Source of the DNA: Argopecten irradians
Taxonomy: Eukaryota; Mollusca; Bivalvia; Pectinida; Pectinidae
DNA length: 64,000 nt
Direction of reading: 5' to 3'
NCBI RefSeq assembly: GCF_041381155.1
Contig: NC_091147.1
Coordinates: 27,311,849-27,375,848, forward strand
Part shown: positions 25,635 to 50,423 of the stretch, one piece after another
Layout of the letters: every line of letters begins with the position of its first letter
Position numbering within the stretch: position 1 is the first letter of the stretch
Program-made: the position numbers and the translations under genes
The notes under the pieces: model-generated
Database searches by the model: none
What the model was told of the DNA's origin: nothing
The model's input: only the letters and a program-made list of their open reading frames with translations

Positions 25635-25961
25635 GTCGAGCGAAAGGCAAAATAGCTGTATGGTGCTGATGAAATGCATTCGCAATACTCCATGTAATAC
25701 TATTTCTGTCGTTATATCCACATCTAAACTCCAGTGATAGATAGTTGATTATTCCATAGTAAAACTGGAGGCAATTCCAGAGGAAAAAAACTGACCAGTC
25801 ACAGGCCTGCAGAGATTTCCATTGATTACAGAGAGAGAGCAACGCCCAACCTCAAAGTAACACAGGCAACCACGTGTACAGTGTACCGCAGGGGTGGTTA
25901 TAATGTTAGTGATAGTAATCCCTACAGCATCGTGGATGAATGGAATTATGAGAATCTATAA
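25635..25961 (+). repeat. Dispersed repeat A, copy 2, with a frame-conserved segment
   Basis: Homologous to 7685-7975. Here the open frame from 25836 ends at TAA 25959-25961, after NPYSIVDEWNYENL. It is preceded by an acceptor-like CATTGATTACAG. Differences from copy 1 are many but largely keep the frame in the last 45 codons. The parent gene or element is not recognised. Confidence 0.5.
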
Positions 25962-28365
25962 CTTATCATCCTCTGTGATAACTGTTGGCGGACTGTCAGA
26001 TACAGGGTGTACCGTAAGATTATTATCAATTTTAAATCAATACAGATGTAAAGACTATTGCAAACAACCTATTAAAATGTTACGAGCTTTTTTAGATTTT
26101 GTGTACGCTTTCAAATTACCATGGTATTAGCTTTATTCAAACATTTCTATACTTCGAGTTATAAATATCACGAATGATTATGTTTTGCTATCAGTTCAAC
26201 AATAATGTAAGAAGCCAAACAAATCTGTGTTTGATATGTTTTGGCTTACATTTTCAAATAACAAAACCGAGATACAAAATGACAGAAATACACGGGTAAC
26301 AATTGCGATTAAGAATCTGCAACACTTGTTAAACATCGGTATTTTTGTGTTGCATTAAACAAGTAAACTAATCCATTGTGTTATTTATGTTTTAATGAAG
26401 GGGTAGGTTGTCTTAACGAATTTATTTTGTACATGATTTAGGGACTTCGTCTTTCCACATTGGTATATAACAACATTGTACTTTATAAATGAAATGCCGA
26501 TTTTAAGTGTATATCAATTATGAAAAAAATGAAAAGGTTCATCAATAGATGAAATCAACTTTGACTTGTATGGGTTTTTGAATAGTTTGAAACTTCGAGA
26601 AAATGATACACTGACGTTCAATGCAAAATTTATGTTTCAACTGCGGCGGTGGATAACATAAGTTAAAGAATACACCCAATGCAAAATATGTACAAATCCT
26701 ACTTGATATTTTTCATATAGCATTCATTTCATACATTTAATTACGGAAACGTTTTAATGATGCTATCATTTTATTAAATCACAGGATTAGACTTTAAATG
26801 AAACTAATTTAAAAATCAGTTTAAAATGAATTTTTAATTAGAGTTGAGAGAATTTGCACCAAGACTGCACCTAGTCTAAACAAAGACCCTTTTAGAAAAT
26901 GAAATCAAAGCACTAAATGGTCGTCTGAAAAACATCAGCATCTAATTAATGTTTCAGCTAATTAACCACAAGGTCAAACATCAAACGGACTCTGATGAAA
27001 GTGTAACTGTTTTCATAAGTATAATATATTGTTATAGTTTGATATGATCCCGTTTTTGATAATATCACCCTCCTTGATAATGAAACTTTTGATTTATGAA
27101 TATGCAATCCATGTTTATAAAACCTTAATAATCAAATGATACCCCTACGCCACTTAGAAGATGTTGGTAATTTTCATAACATGCCTCTTCATTAAAAGTA
27201 TGTGATCATGTTGCAGTTCTTCATGTCACATATGTTATGATTTACATACTTTAATTGCAAGGAAGACCACTATGTTACTGTAATTCAAAGCATCTCCTAA
27301 ATTATTTATGATATCAAAATTCTGACATTATATGCATTGCATATAAATTTTAGAACAATATATTCTTATCTTGATAAACATATGAATTTCTAAAGAAAAA
27401 AAACAACAACAAAATATAAATGTTATCGTAAAACGATTATGGAGTGCATTAAAGATGGTTTAATGATTCATCCAGAAAACGCTTAAGCAAACTGTACACA
27501 AAACACTTAATTATCGAATTGAGGAAAGTTTTTAAAGATCGGGCGAAACATAATTTCACTTTGCCATGTTCATATATTAACATCAATCAATGTATTAACA
27601 TATAATGATCAGAAGCCTTGAACATAATAGAGCATAGAATATAATAGGTAGACTGGTACCTAAACTTATGGCTTCAGTATTTTAAGTCTATGGTCCCAGA
27701 CTGTTAATGACATCATTACATATTGTGCCGAAGAAATAATTCATGTAAATATCTATTTCACTTTGTTATAATTCTAAATTAACTATAGATGTTTAAGCTA
27801 CAGTAAGGCGAGATGGAAAGTGACTCTTGATCTCCTTTTCATTTAAATACCACAGTTTTAACAGTCTATGGAAACTACATCTATCACATTAGAAAATTTA
27901 ATACTGGATCGTCACGTATTATTATGGATCCTACTGTAAGATACCTAATGTCAGCTGGGTTAAAACACTTTCTACCACAAGATCACAATCTTTTAACTGA
28001 AGTAAAACAAGCTAGTAATGTTTGTAATGTTACGATTGTTGTAATCATATACCAATGAAGGTCATTAATTGATAATATGAAAATAGTTTAAAATATTTAA
28101 GCAGTAACACTTATATGCAATGCACCCAAATGCTCTATGTACGGGGATCCTTCGATATAACTATAACATGAACCCATATAAGGACGCTATTAAGAAAAGT
28201 GATTTGCCACTGAAGATGTTCAATAGTTGCCATGACAAGTACATTTCGGACAAGTTTCTTTTCAACCTTGAAACTTGTATTTCAAAAGACGTATATTCCA
28301 AATTTGTAATCAAGGTCTTTATTTTTTACATAAATGTAATTATGATGTCTTTTCTGACTTTTTTA
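25962..28365. other. AT-rich intergenic stretch, nothing recognised
   Basis: Only short ORFs, the longest at 28120-28434 (plus, 104 codons), which has biased Phe/Lys/Ile composition, runs into a MITE and shows no domain. No RNA gene or clear repeat was seen. Confidence 0.6.
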
Positions 28366-28583
28366 TACAGTAAACCAACTGATTTTCACGTGCGATTTCA
28401 TTTCGAGTATTTCGCGAACAATAGAAAATCGTGAACATTAATCATCGTAAAACTCAATAACAAAAAAACCCATCCGACTGTGTAGTACATATCAAAGAGA
28501 ATCGTATGACATCGCAAATTCAAATCACTGTGAAAACGATAACAGGAAAATAATTCGCCACGAAAACAAGTTGTTTTACAGTA
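28366..28583. mobile_element. MITE-like element, TACAGTAAACCAACT type
   Basis: The left end TACAGTAAACCAACTGATTT and the right end (minus strand TACTGTAAAACAACTTGTTT) are inverted repeats that both continue into TTTTC(A/G)(C/T)G. It lies 360 bp beyond the Zic stop codon, so it could fall in or near the Zic 3' UTR. Confidence 0.7.
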
Positions 28584-28941
28584 TTGCATAACCTAGCAGA
28601 TGTTATGGACTAAATAAGGCTCCAACATTGATGTTGATTTCAGTTGTGTGTAACAAATATATGCACTTCTATAAGGAAGAAGCCATATTTAATAAAATAA
28701 AACAATAACTAAAACTTTACATTTAAGACATTGATATTTTAATATTTTATATAATATATGAATGTCTATGTATATATATAGAATATTTATATACGAAATT
28801 TTGCAGTTTATGTATAGGCTACAGCTTACGTTCTTCACTATGAAGACTATTCATAACTTTCACGACTTTGACACAATGAATAACACATTTCTTCAGATCA
28901 TTAAGACAGGTGCACAATGAATCACATGACGTTACTTCCTG

Positions 28942-40741
<11,800 letters not shown>

Positions 40742-40771
40742 CGTTGAGCACACATTGAGCGAAAAATGCAA

Positions 40772-41120
40772 TTGTCAACAAAATGTTTTCTCAATATACC
40801 ACTTTGTCACCCTTTAAGTTAAAAATGATTTGTTTGTATGGCGAATTCAAACACTGATATCCGGCTAAATTTAGTCCATGACTATGTATGTATAGACTTA
40901 TCGGGTGTTTAAAAGTAGACAAAACTATCAGCAGTAGTAGTAATATAAACACACCATCGATTCCTACAGAGACACGCCGACAAACTGTGAACTGTGGTGG
41001 AATGTTTCAGTCCAAGTTGTTTGCACTGCAGGCTGCTTAATCTTAAGCCACGCCCCTCGCAGTCGGTGATTGGCGGTAGGCCGGATTGATTGTCAGATTG
41101 TCGGCCACCCCTTTATGTTT
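40772..41120 (-). promoter_or_regulatory. Likely Zic promoter and 5' UTR region
   Basis: Just upstream of the Zic start the sequence turns G+C-rich. It holds a CCAAT box in inverted form (GATTGGCGG near 41068-41076), a GC/KLF-type box (CCACGCCCCTC at 41048-41058) and, nearer the ATG, a weak TATA-like stretch (GTTTATATTA on the minus strand, 40941-40950). The position 30-380 bases before the ATG fits a promoter plus a short leader. The exact start site cannot be read from sequence. Confidence 0.5.
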
Positions 41121-41836
41121 CACAAGTTCACAAGGACTTCTAAACGTTTTTAATCCGGAATACCATTTTCAAATTTCGATGATATTTTCTAAACACTATT
41201 TCATATAGTTTCATATGGGGATGTTCATTTTTTATCGTCCCACAATACTGCAGGTAAATAGATAAAATCTAATTTGATAAACAATATAATATCAATCATA
41301 TTTTTTTTTTCTTGAAGTCATTCTAATTTCATTTTTTTCTATACAAAATATTGAATACAAAATGTGTAATTTTAACAATCGCAGTTTAGATTTTATAAAA
41401 ACAGAGACATATCCTAATGAACAATCCAATGTTCTTATTTTCCGTTTGCTCTTCTTTGTTTTCCAAAGAATGTTAACATATTTATCTAAATATTTTGATC
41501 GAAATTTGAATATGAAAGCAATCAAAAATCGTATTAATAATATATGATAAAAACACTAACACAGCTTTATCTTTTGATTGAGTTAAACCCATCATCGCAA
41601 AATACATTGAAATTACTAACTATCAAAGCCTAAATGTGTTGTAATACATTGTATGATTATTTTCTCGTGTATTTTGTAATAAACAATATTGGTTAAATTA
41701 TTCATGTCTAAATATTTTCACAAATAATATTATTCGGTATATGAAATGATTGAATTAACTTTAAAAATATATAATCGTAAAGTCAGAAGCTGAAGAGAAC
41801 CAAAGCTGAAGAGAACAGATAATGTGCAATTGGTGC
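41121..41836. other. AT-rich stretch upstream of Zic, nothing recognised
   Basis: Very AT-rich, with overlapping short ORFs on both strands and no support for any of them. Confidence 0.6.
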
Positions 41837-42200
41837 TTAAAGATGCTCCACCGTCGACAGAGCATAAATGCCATTCATCATTTGAACAATAGTTAGTGTT
41901 AAATCATGTATACATATTCCTTATTAACACAAAAAATAATATAAAATAATTAATTTTGCCTTTGGGTCATGGGCAATAAGTACTTCATTCCATATAGGAT
42001 ATAGTGCCACGGATTTTTTTTGGGATGCAATTAATTATTTTTCATATTTTTAACTTGAAGGAAAATTAGAAGCTCAAACTTTTCAATGATGGTAATGGTG
42101 TAAAGTAAGTAACTTTTGTAACTAGAGAAAAATACTAAATCGTCTGCTCCTGTTTTTGATAATGAAAACATACAATTTGTCAGCTGTGGAGCATCTTTAA
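41837..42200. mobile_element. TTAA-flanked MITE, copy 2
   Basis: A 364-bp element from TTAAAGATGCTCCACCG to CTGTGGAGCATCTTTAA, matching copies at 10356 and 50424 throughout. Ends and internal words (for example ATAGTGCCACGGATTTTTTT and AATTAGAAGCTCAAAC) are conserved. It is non-coding. Confidence 0.8.
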
Positions 42201-43390
42201 TATGTCTGATTTCACCAAATCTTACTATACATGTATGTTATTTGATTTGTGTCGCAGCGATTACTAGACATGCGTTCGCACCTTCACCATAGTTATCCCC
42301 CTTAGACTAGCGTTATCTCCCTTGAAAGATGAGTCACTATATATACACACTGTTTAGTTATTTTGGCATTAATTGTCCACGTTATTTCCATTCGTATTTT
42401 ATGCAGCATCATGTTACTGTGTAACATTAATTTCTATGTAATCACAATTTATGTAACTACAAGATCAGATGAATAGTATCTAAACGCACACGACATGCAG
42501 TATTATTTTAGTGGAAATCTGCTTTGAAAGTAGATCCAAAAGTATGAACTTCACGAAGACAGCCTAATCTGTTAATGTTTTTTCAACATATCCTTGTCCT
42601 GCTGTCATGTCTCAATGTTTAAATAACTCTTCCCTTGATAACTCTTTCTTTCTTTTTTTACAGAGAAATACGTATTCTTACGCAACGGCAACTTATGCAA
42701 CTAGTACTACACGTTAAGATGGGTAGTTTGATTTCAAGATTTCAATATTTTATACATTCACTCAGACACACAATATAGTGTGTAACAAGAGGTCATACAA
42801 TTTTAAACAGAATTAATGCTTGACAGGGAAAATGTAACATGATATGCAAAGAAAATACGGAAAAATACATACATATTAACATTTCATAATTGTAGTTATA
42901 AATAAACTTACCTACTACATAATCACAATGCTGGGTGATAAAAATGTGTTACAATAACTTGGCTATTTTTTTGATGAATAAACTGACATTTATATATAAT
43001 TATGTTATACAAATCTAAAGATTGCTAACATTGTAACAACACACTAAATATCACAATGTTCTATAGAGTTTTATACCGTGTACATTACGTATCCATCTTG
43101 TCATGCTTATGTCTTTGTATACCATAATGTCCTCATGTAACACATTTTTATGTGTCTAAATGAAAAACTATTAAAATATTGAAAAATCTTGAAAATCCTT
43201 TTATAGAAATCTCCTTTGAAAGAAGATTCATAGATAGAAGTTGGTCACTTAATGCGTTTCACGTATTCATAAAATGCTGTCAGACTTTCTTGCTTTGAGT
43301 AACTCTTCCCTAGAAATGTTCTTTCTTTCTTTTTGTCAAATATATGAAGATATCTAAAAAGAAATAACTAGGAAAAGCTGTATCTCACTT
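42201..43390. repeat. Diverged internal duplication, weak
   Basis: The stretches 42500-42665 and 43200-43345 share an order of words: AAATCT-CTTTGAAAG, ATA(G/T)-T-GAACTTCAC-like text, TCTTCCC-TGATAACT/CTAGAAATG, then TTCTTTCTTT. This suggests two diverged copies of one segment about 690 bp apart. No element type could be named. Confidence 0.3.
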
Positions 43391-44140
43391 ATATACGACC
43401 TTCGCTTGAGTATGTGTGTGAAGTATGGAACAACTGTGTTGTAAATAATTCTTTAAAACTAAAAATATTCAGTTAGAAGCGGCAAGGATTGTTACAGGGC
43501 TTCCAATTTTTACTAAAACTGAGTTTTTATACCGTGAAACCGGTTGGCTGCCACTTTCTAAGAGACGAGAAGCTCGTAAACTTTCGATGTTATATTCAAT
43601 AGTCCATGGTATGGCACCAAGTTTCCTCATAGATATATTGCCTGATGATATTGGTAATTTAACACCTTATAACTTACGAAATGCATATCAATTAAGAGAA
43701 CACTACTATCGTTTACAATTATCTAAAAGTTCATTTTTCCTTCTACTATACATCTTAGCATTAGAAATTCTCCTTCCATAGATTCTTTTAAACTCAATAT
43801 AATGAAATCCATGAAAACAAATACAAACTTTAATTTTCCTTTTGCAACATATGGACCAAGAAAACCTAATATCCTCCATTGTCGTCTAAGAAACCGAGCA
43901 AGTTCCCTAAATTATGACTTTTTAGAGAAAATCTTACCGATTCTGCATATTGTCTGTATGGACATCTCTGTGGGGATAGCTATCACTTCTTTATTGTTTG
44001 CCCTCTGTATGCCAATCATCCAGCAATTCTCAACACTGATTTATCATGGTACGAAGGCTCCATTAACGTTGATATTCTATGCAAAGGTGATCTTAACATT
44101 TCAATCATCAATAACATGAAAATTGCAAAAGCTGTACAGC
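43391..44140 (+). pseudogene. 5'-truncated non-LTR retrotransposon: C-terminal part of ORF2
   Basis: Conceptual reading with at least two frame changes gives IRPSLEYVCEVWN, then LEAARIVTG, RREARKLSMLYSIVHGMAPS, LTPYNLRNAYQLRE, SSFFPS and finally CLYGHLCGDSYHFFIVCPLY. These are the post-polymerase region and the terminal Cys/His knuckle of LINE reverse transcriptase proteins. It is broken by frameshifts and lacks the polymerase core, so it is a dead 5'-truncated copy. Its end is the part repeated in the triplication that follows. Confidence 0.75.
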
Positions 44141-47100
44141 AATTCTCTGTCACACTTTCTCTCTTCCCCTCTCTCTCTCTCTTTCGCTCTCTTTCTTATT
44201 TCCTATATCATTACAAGTTGTCAAGATTTTTTTCCACATTTTTCATAGCTTGTTTTATATATTATAATGGTATCACACGAATACTAAGAGTACAAATCAA
44301 TTTCTTAACCCAATGAATGGGAATAATCTCTATCTTTCTCCCTCTCTCTTACTAGTTTAATGTTCTTGGTGTTTTATGTGAATTCATGCTATTTTGTTCC
44401 ATGTAATCACGTGACTATTCATTTATATATGTTTATATTTTCTATATTTCAGGAGAAGTCACATATAAGTTGGAAAAACTTTTAATGACTTACCCTTTTG
44501 TCATTTTTTGTCAATAAAATATGTTTAAACTAATCAATAAATTGACAGTCTATCTTTCTCAGCTAATTTATTTTATCATCTTCCATACCTCCACATTGTC
44601 AATGTCGCCACCCAAATACAAAAGAATTTGATTAAGCATACTTTTAAGCATCGTTTTGTTAGGTAAAGCGTTTTGCAAGGCCAATGGCCGCATTTAGACT
44701 GTTTTTCTTTATCCGACCATCACTTTAATTACAAGTCCATGCATTTAGTATATGTGATATTTTTTTTTAAAGTTTCTACCTTTATTTCGTCTCATTCTTT
44801 TAAGAATCATCCTTAAGGTAAAGTTGTTTATTTGAAATTGGCATCAAATCTTAGAATGTAAAAACACATTGAGGATGTTTTTCATCATACGTCAAGTTCT
44901 TAAATTTGAAAACAAAATACTTTCAATAAAAATATTTTCCTTAAATCACACTGACCTACAAACAGATTTGTTTTCATTTCAAAGATACTGATGTTATCGT
45001 CGCTGTATGGTTTTTCACACATGCTGTTTTCATTTAGCGCCTTTCATCGGTGTAGGCTGTTGTTCACAATTGTTATATACCATAAAATCGACTACAGTTA
45101 TAAATATCTGTTAAAATGACAATAAATTGCATAAAAATACACCCATGAAAAACACAAAAGATCCAACAGAAATGTTTATCGTTAAATTCAATTCAGACAA
45201 CTTTTTGTACAAAATATTATTCGTATCGCTATAAACACAAAAACACACAACGCAATGCGAACAGGGGAAGTCGTCCTTACATGACCCTGGTTTGTTATTT
45301 GGACATTTAGTTCCCTAAATTATGACTTTTTAGAGAAAATCTTACCGATTCTGCATATTGTCTGTATGGACATCTCTGTGGGGATAGCTATCACTTCTTT
45401 ATTGTTTGCCCTCTGTATGCCAATCATCCAGCAATTCTCAACACTGATTTATCATGGTACGAAGGCTCCATTAACGTTGATATTCTATGCAAAGGTGATC
45501 TTAACATTTCAATCATCAATAACATGAAAATTGCAAAAGCTGTGTACAGCAATTCTCTGTCACACTTTCTCTCTCTCTCCCTCTCTCTCTCTTTCTCTCT
45601 CTCTCTTTTTTCCTTATTTCCTATATCATTACAGGTTGTCAAGATTTTTTTCCCATTTTTCATAGCTTGTTTTATATATTATAATGGTATCACACGAATA
45701 CTAAGAGTACAAATCAATTTCTTAACCCAATGAATGGGATTAATCTCTATCTTTCTCCCTCTCTCTTACTAGTTTAATGTTCTTGGTGTTTTATGTGAAT
45801 TCATACTATTTTGTTCCATATAATCACGTGACTATTCATTTATGTATGTTTATATTTTCTATATTTCAGGAGAAGTCACATATAAGTTGGAAAAACTTTT
45901 AATGACTTACCCTTTTGTCATTTTTTGTCAATAAAATATGTTTAAACTAATCAATAAATTGACAGTCTATCTTTCTTAGCTAATTTATTTTATCTTCTTC
46001 CATATCTCCATATTGTCAAGAAGTAAAACTCATTGTCAATGTCGCCACCCAAATACAAAAGACTTTGATTAAGCATACTTTTAAGCATCGTTTTGTTAGG
46101 TAAAACGTTTTGCAAGGCCAATGGCCGCATTTAGACTGTTTTTCTTTATCCGACCATCACTTTAATTACAAGTCCATGCATTTAGTAGATGTGATATTTT
46201 TTTTTAAAGTTTCTACCTTTATTTCGTCTCATTCTTTTAAGAATCACCCTTAAGGTAAAGTTGTTTATTTGAAATTGGCATCAAATCTTAGAATGTAAAA
46301 ACACATTGAGGATGTTTTTCATCATACGTCAAGTTCTTAAATTTGAAAACAAAATACTTTCAATAAAAATATATTTTCCTTAAATCACACTGACCTACAA
46401 ACAGATTTGTTTTCATTTCAAAGATACTGATGTTATCGTCGCTGTATGGTTTTTCACACATGCTGTTTTTCATTTAGCGCCTTTCATCGGTGTAGGCTGT
46501 TGTTCACAATTGTTATATACCATAAAATCGACTACAGTTATAAATATCTGTTAAAATGACAATAAATTGCATAAAAATACACCCATGAAAAACACAAAAG
46601 ATCCAACAGAAATGTTTATCGTTAAATTCAATTCAGACAACTTTTTGTACAAAATATTATTCGTATCGCTATAAACACAAAAACACACAACGCAATGCGA
46701 ACAGGGGAAGTCGTCCTTACATGACCCTGGTTTGTTATTTGGACATTTAGTTCCCTAAATTATGACTTTTTAGAGAAAATCTTACCGATTCTGCATATTG
46801 TCTGTATGGACATCTCTGTGGGGATAGCTATCACTTCTTTATTGTTTGCCCTCTGTATGCCAATCATCCAGCAATTCTCAACACTGATTTATCATGGTAC
46901 GAAGGCTCCATTAACGTTGATATTCTATGCAAAGGTGATCTTAACATTTCAATCATCAATAACATGAAAATTGCAGCAGATTCGATTGATGGACTCTCTC
47001 TCTCTCTCTCCCTCTGTCACACTTTCTCTCTTCCCCCCTCTCTCTCTCTTTCGCTCTCTTTCTTATTTCCTATATCATTACAGGTTGTCAAGATTTTTTT

Positions 47101-48192
47101 CCCATTTTTCATAGCTTGTTTTATATATTATAATGGTATCACACGAATACTAAGAGTACAAATCAATTTCTTAACCCAATGAATGGGAATAATCTCTATC
47201 TTTCTCCCTCTCTCTTACTAGTTTAATGTTCTTGGTGTTTTATGTGAATTCATGCTATTTTGTTCCATGTAATCACGTGACTATTCATTTATATATGTTT
47301 ATATTTTCTATATTTCAGGAGAAGTCACATATAAGTTGGAAAAACTTTTAATGACTTACCCTTTTGTCATTTTTTGTCAATAAAATATGTTTAAACTAAT
47401 CAATAAATTGACAGTCTATCTTTCTTAGCTAATTTATTTTATCTTCTTCCATATCTCCATATTGTCAAGAAGTAAAACTCATTGTCAATGTCGCCACCCA
47501 AATACAAAAGACTTTGATTAAGCATACTTTTAAGCATCGTTTTGTTAGGTAAAACGTTTTGCAAGGCCAATGGCCGCATTTAGACTGTTTTTCTTTATCC
47601 GACCATCACTTTAATTACAAGTCCATGCATTTAGTATATGTGATATTTTTTTTAAAGTTTCTACCTTTATTTCGTCTCATTCTTTTAATAATCACCCTTA
47701 AGGTAAAGTTGTTTATTTGAAATTGGCATCAAATCTTAGAATGTAAAAACACATTGAAGATGTTTTTCATCATACGTCAAGTTCTTAAATTTGAAAACAA
47801 AATACTTTCAATAAAAATATTTTCCTTAAATCACACTGACCTACAAACAGATTTGTTTTCATTTCAAAGATACTGATGTTATCGTCGCTGTATGGTTTTT
47901 CACACATGCTGTTTTCATTTAGCGCCTTTCATCGGTGTAGGCTGTTGTTCACAATTGTTATATACCATAAAATCGACTACAGTTATAAATATCTGTTAAA
48001 ATGACAATAAATTGCATAAAAATACACCCATGAAAAACACAAAAGATCCAACAGAAATGTTTATCGTTAAATTCAATTCAGACAACTTTTTGTACAAAAT
48101 ATTATTCGTATCGCTATAAACACAAAAACACACAACGCAATGCGAACAGGGGAAGTCGTCCTTACATGACCCTGGTTTGTTATTTGGACATT
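43901..48192 (+). repeat. Tandem triplication, units of 1408, 1440 and 1444 bp
   Basis: The word AGTTCCCTAAATTATGAC begins at 43901, 45309 and 46749. Each unit then has the LINE knuckle fragment, a (CT)n microsatellite, about 1 kb of AT-rich sequence and a SINE-tail-like GTCCTTACATGACCCTGG, and ends TTATTTGGACATT. The third unit ends at about 48192, where the sequence diverges into TTGCATAAACTAAC. The copies are nearly identical apart from the microsatellite and scattered changes, so the array is young. It contains no intact gene. Confidence 0.93.
44155..44195 (+). repeat. (CT)n microsatellite in unit 1 of the triplication
   Basis: An interrupted CT-rich run, with counterparts at about 45555-45612 and 46991-47060. 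Length and interruptions differ among the three units, making it the most variable part of the array. Confidence 0.85.
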
Positions 48193-48936
48193 ATTGCATA
48201 AACTAACAAGCAAATATACTGAAACCATGCATTTCTAACAGATCAGTTTCATAGAAAATGTTAAAATGTTATGAACAAGCATATGGTCTGCACAACCAGG
48301 AAACACGTGCTCAATTTTAAATTAAATGTTTTTATCCAATTAAAAAAGAAAATAACTAATTTTCTGGTTCTTGACGTCAAACTGTGTTAATTAAAATAGG
48401 AGGTATGTTTGGATAAATCCCTATGCTTAGTTGATTTTAAATAATTAACAAGAAAATAAAGATAAATTTCCACGTGGCCCGTTACTTAGCAACGCTTGCA
48501 CGCGCCAGAAAGATACTAATACGTTTTCTGGAAGTCTATCTTTATAATTAGATTAGAATTTGTATATGTACGTTTAAATACACGTGCGTGATTTGAATAT
48601 TACAAACGGTACGAAGTGAAATGTAGACGAGGTTACTAGCTTGCGATGTTTTCTATCAGCATCCAAAAACCTTAAATGTCAAAAGTTGACCCCGGGATTC
48701 CTGCCTACCATTTCGCCCCCGGCTCGCCTCTCACTTGTGTAGCTACCATTCATCCTCACAATAAACTTGCCATAGTGCTTACTTTTTTTTAATTCATGTA
48801 GTGCAAATTATGTTATTGATTTATGTCGTCCAAATGTTTAACGAAGGCATAACGATGGTACTGATACGTAGATTAAAACAATGCCAATGTGTGTTTTTTG
48901 TTATTTATTTTGTTGAATATCATCCGTTTCATTTTA
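48193..48936. other. AT-rich intergenic stretch, nothing recognised
   Basis: No ORF or repeat is supported. A short G+C-richer patch at 48680-48740 is not identified. Confidence 0.5.
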
Positions 48937-49155
48937 GTTAGGTTTCATTAGTTTAACGTCCGATGAACAGCCAGGGTTATTTCATGACGTGTCAGGTTTG
49001 TCGGAGGAGGAAAGTCGGTGTACCCGGAGAAAATCCACCGACAAGCGGTCAATGCATGGCAACTACTCCAACATGGCTTTCGAACTTCCAACCCAGAGAT
49101 GGATGGCTTGTGGTAATATATCTGAACATCTTAGCCACTCGGCCATCGCGGCCCC
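48937..49155 (-). mobile_element. tRNA-derived SINE, nearly complete
   Basis: Read on the minus strand it starts GGGGCCGCGATGGCCGAGTG, giving an A-box-like TGGCCGAGTGG, followed by a B-box-like AGTTCGAAAGCC about 60 bases on. The body is CCGGGTACACCGACTTTCC, and the tail CCCTGGCTGTTCATCGGACG leads to TTAAACTAATGAAACC. This is the structure of a widespread mollusc SINE with a tRNA-type pol III promoter. Fragments of the same family are at 9851 and 21671, and a tail-like piece sits in each triplication unit. Confidence 0.85.
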
Positions 49156-50030
49156 ATAACATGATGCAAAAATGATTCGTCTACTACATGTACATGTAAT
49201 ATAACATATGTTAGTAGATAATAGGTATACAAAAGAATATATTATAAGGAACAATATCACGTAAAATCAACGAGAGATGTCCACATCTTTCTACGCTGAA
49301 AATGGCGCGAGATTGTGATTTCGGCATCGCTTTGGTTTTTTCCTGATAAACAATATGGTCCAAAATGTAACAAAAACTGAACTGGTTATTAGTTTAAAAT
49401 TGTTAGCTTATGGTGACCCGACTCAAGCTTACTGCATCACATGCTATGATAGAGAATCCATGGCGAAGCTAAAGGGTGCAGACTGAGTAAATGGTAAACA
49501 TTACATTAATGATGTAATTTCCGATTAATGACGTAACTGCACGTGATTAAAGATGGCAGAGAGACCTGACCACAGACGCTCTAACACGTGGTTTGAGTTA
49601 GGCGTAAACAGTGCAGTATTGTTTATATGACCATACGGAACAAGCTTGACCAGCGTGACGTAATATTACAGACCAGAAACCGATCGCGCGATACTGGACA
49701 TTATAAACATGACCATGTGCTGAATAAGTTAGAAATAAATGATGATATAGAGTTACTGGGATTTAGAATACGAGAACATTGCTTTTCGTGAAACTTGATC
49801 AAGGGAGGCGATTATGTAATGTAAAGCCGATGTATCATATACAGTATTATTAATCAGTATCAGTAAAGGTCGATAACATGTTTCGTCACAATAAATGCAT
49901 CTATATTAAACACAATTGAGCACATTGTAATAGAATCACAAATGCCCTTACTTAATCAAAATTAATACATGCGCGAACTAACTAAATGCTTAAAAAATAT
50001 AAGAAAATGTTTCCCAAAAATACAAAAGCA
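49156..50030. other. Intergenic stretch, nothing recognised
   Basis: Several E-boxes and TGACG words occur near 49520-49700, but no gene or repeat was identified. Confidence 0.5.
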
Positions 50031-50195
50031 CGTGAAACCCTTGCTTTCGTGGTTTAATTAATTTCGTGATTTGCACCGAAGTACTACTTTATTTGTGATT
50101 CGTTGAAACCCACAAATTGATTGTCAAGAATTTTATTAATGAACCACGATATACGTGAAATCAATCATACACAAAAATAACTTGGACTGCAGTAT
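50031..50195. mobile_element. Degenerate MITE-like element, TTTCGTGG type
   Basis: GAAACCCTTGCTTTCGTGG on the left and (minus strand) ACTGCAGTCCAAGTTATTTT on the right resemble the ends of the elements at 8683 and 28366. Multiple TTCGTGATT / CACGATATACGTG words lie between. Boundaries are approximate. Confidence 0.4.
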
Positions 50196-50423
50196 AATAT
50201 AAATACTGTACCTATTTTTTATTACAAGTTAAACCTTTTACTACCAACTCATTCACCCCTGGTAATACATTTGGACTCTTCGAAATCAAAGGTTGGAACA
50301 GTTCATTATAAATTTTCAAGGGTGAATGGCTTAAGAGGCAATAAATAAAGAAATATTTATTATAAAATTATTGTTTACTTTTAAAGAAATACGATAGATT
50401 TTTTTTTTTTTTTGATTTTTTTC

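Noticed and set aside
28120-28434. 104-codon plus ORF next to Zic
   Set aside because: Phe/Ile/Lys-rich AT-biased translation, runs into a MITE, no domain, no splice sites.
45524-47182. ORFs repeated in the tandem units (MKIA...INFLTQ)
   Set aside because: They are LINE-tail leftovers read through the CT microsatellite. The intact frame is not maintained between units.
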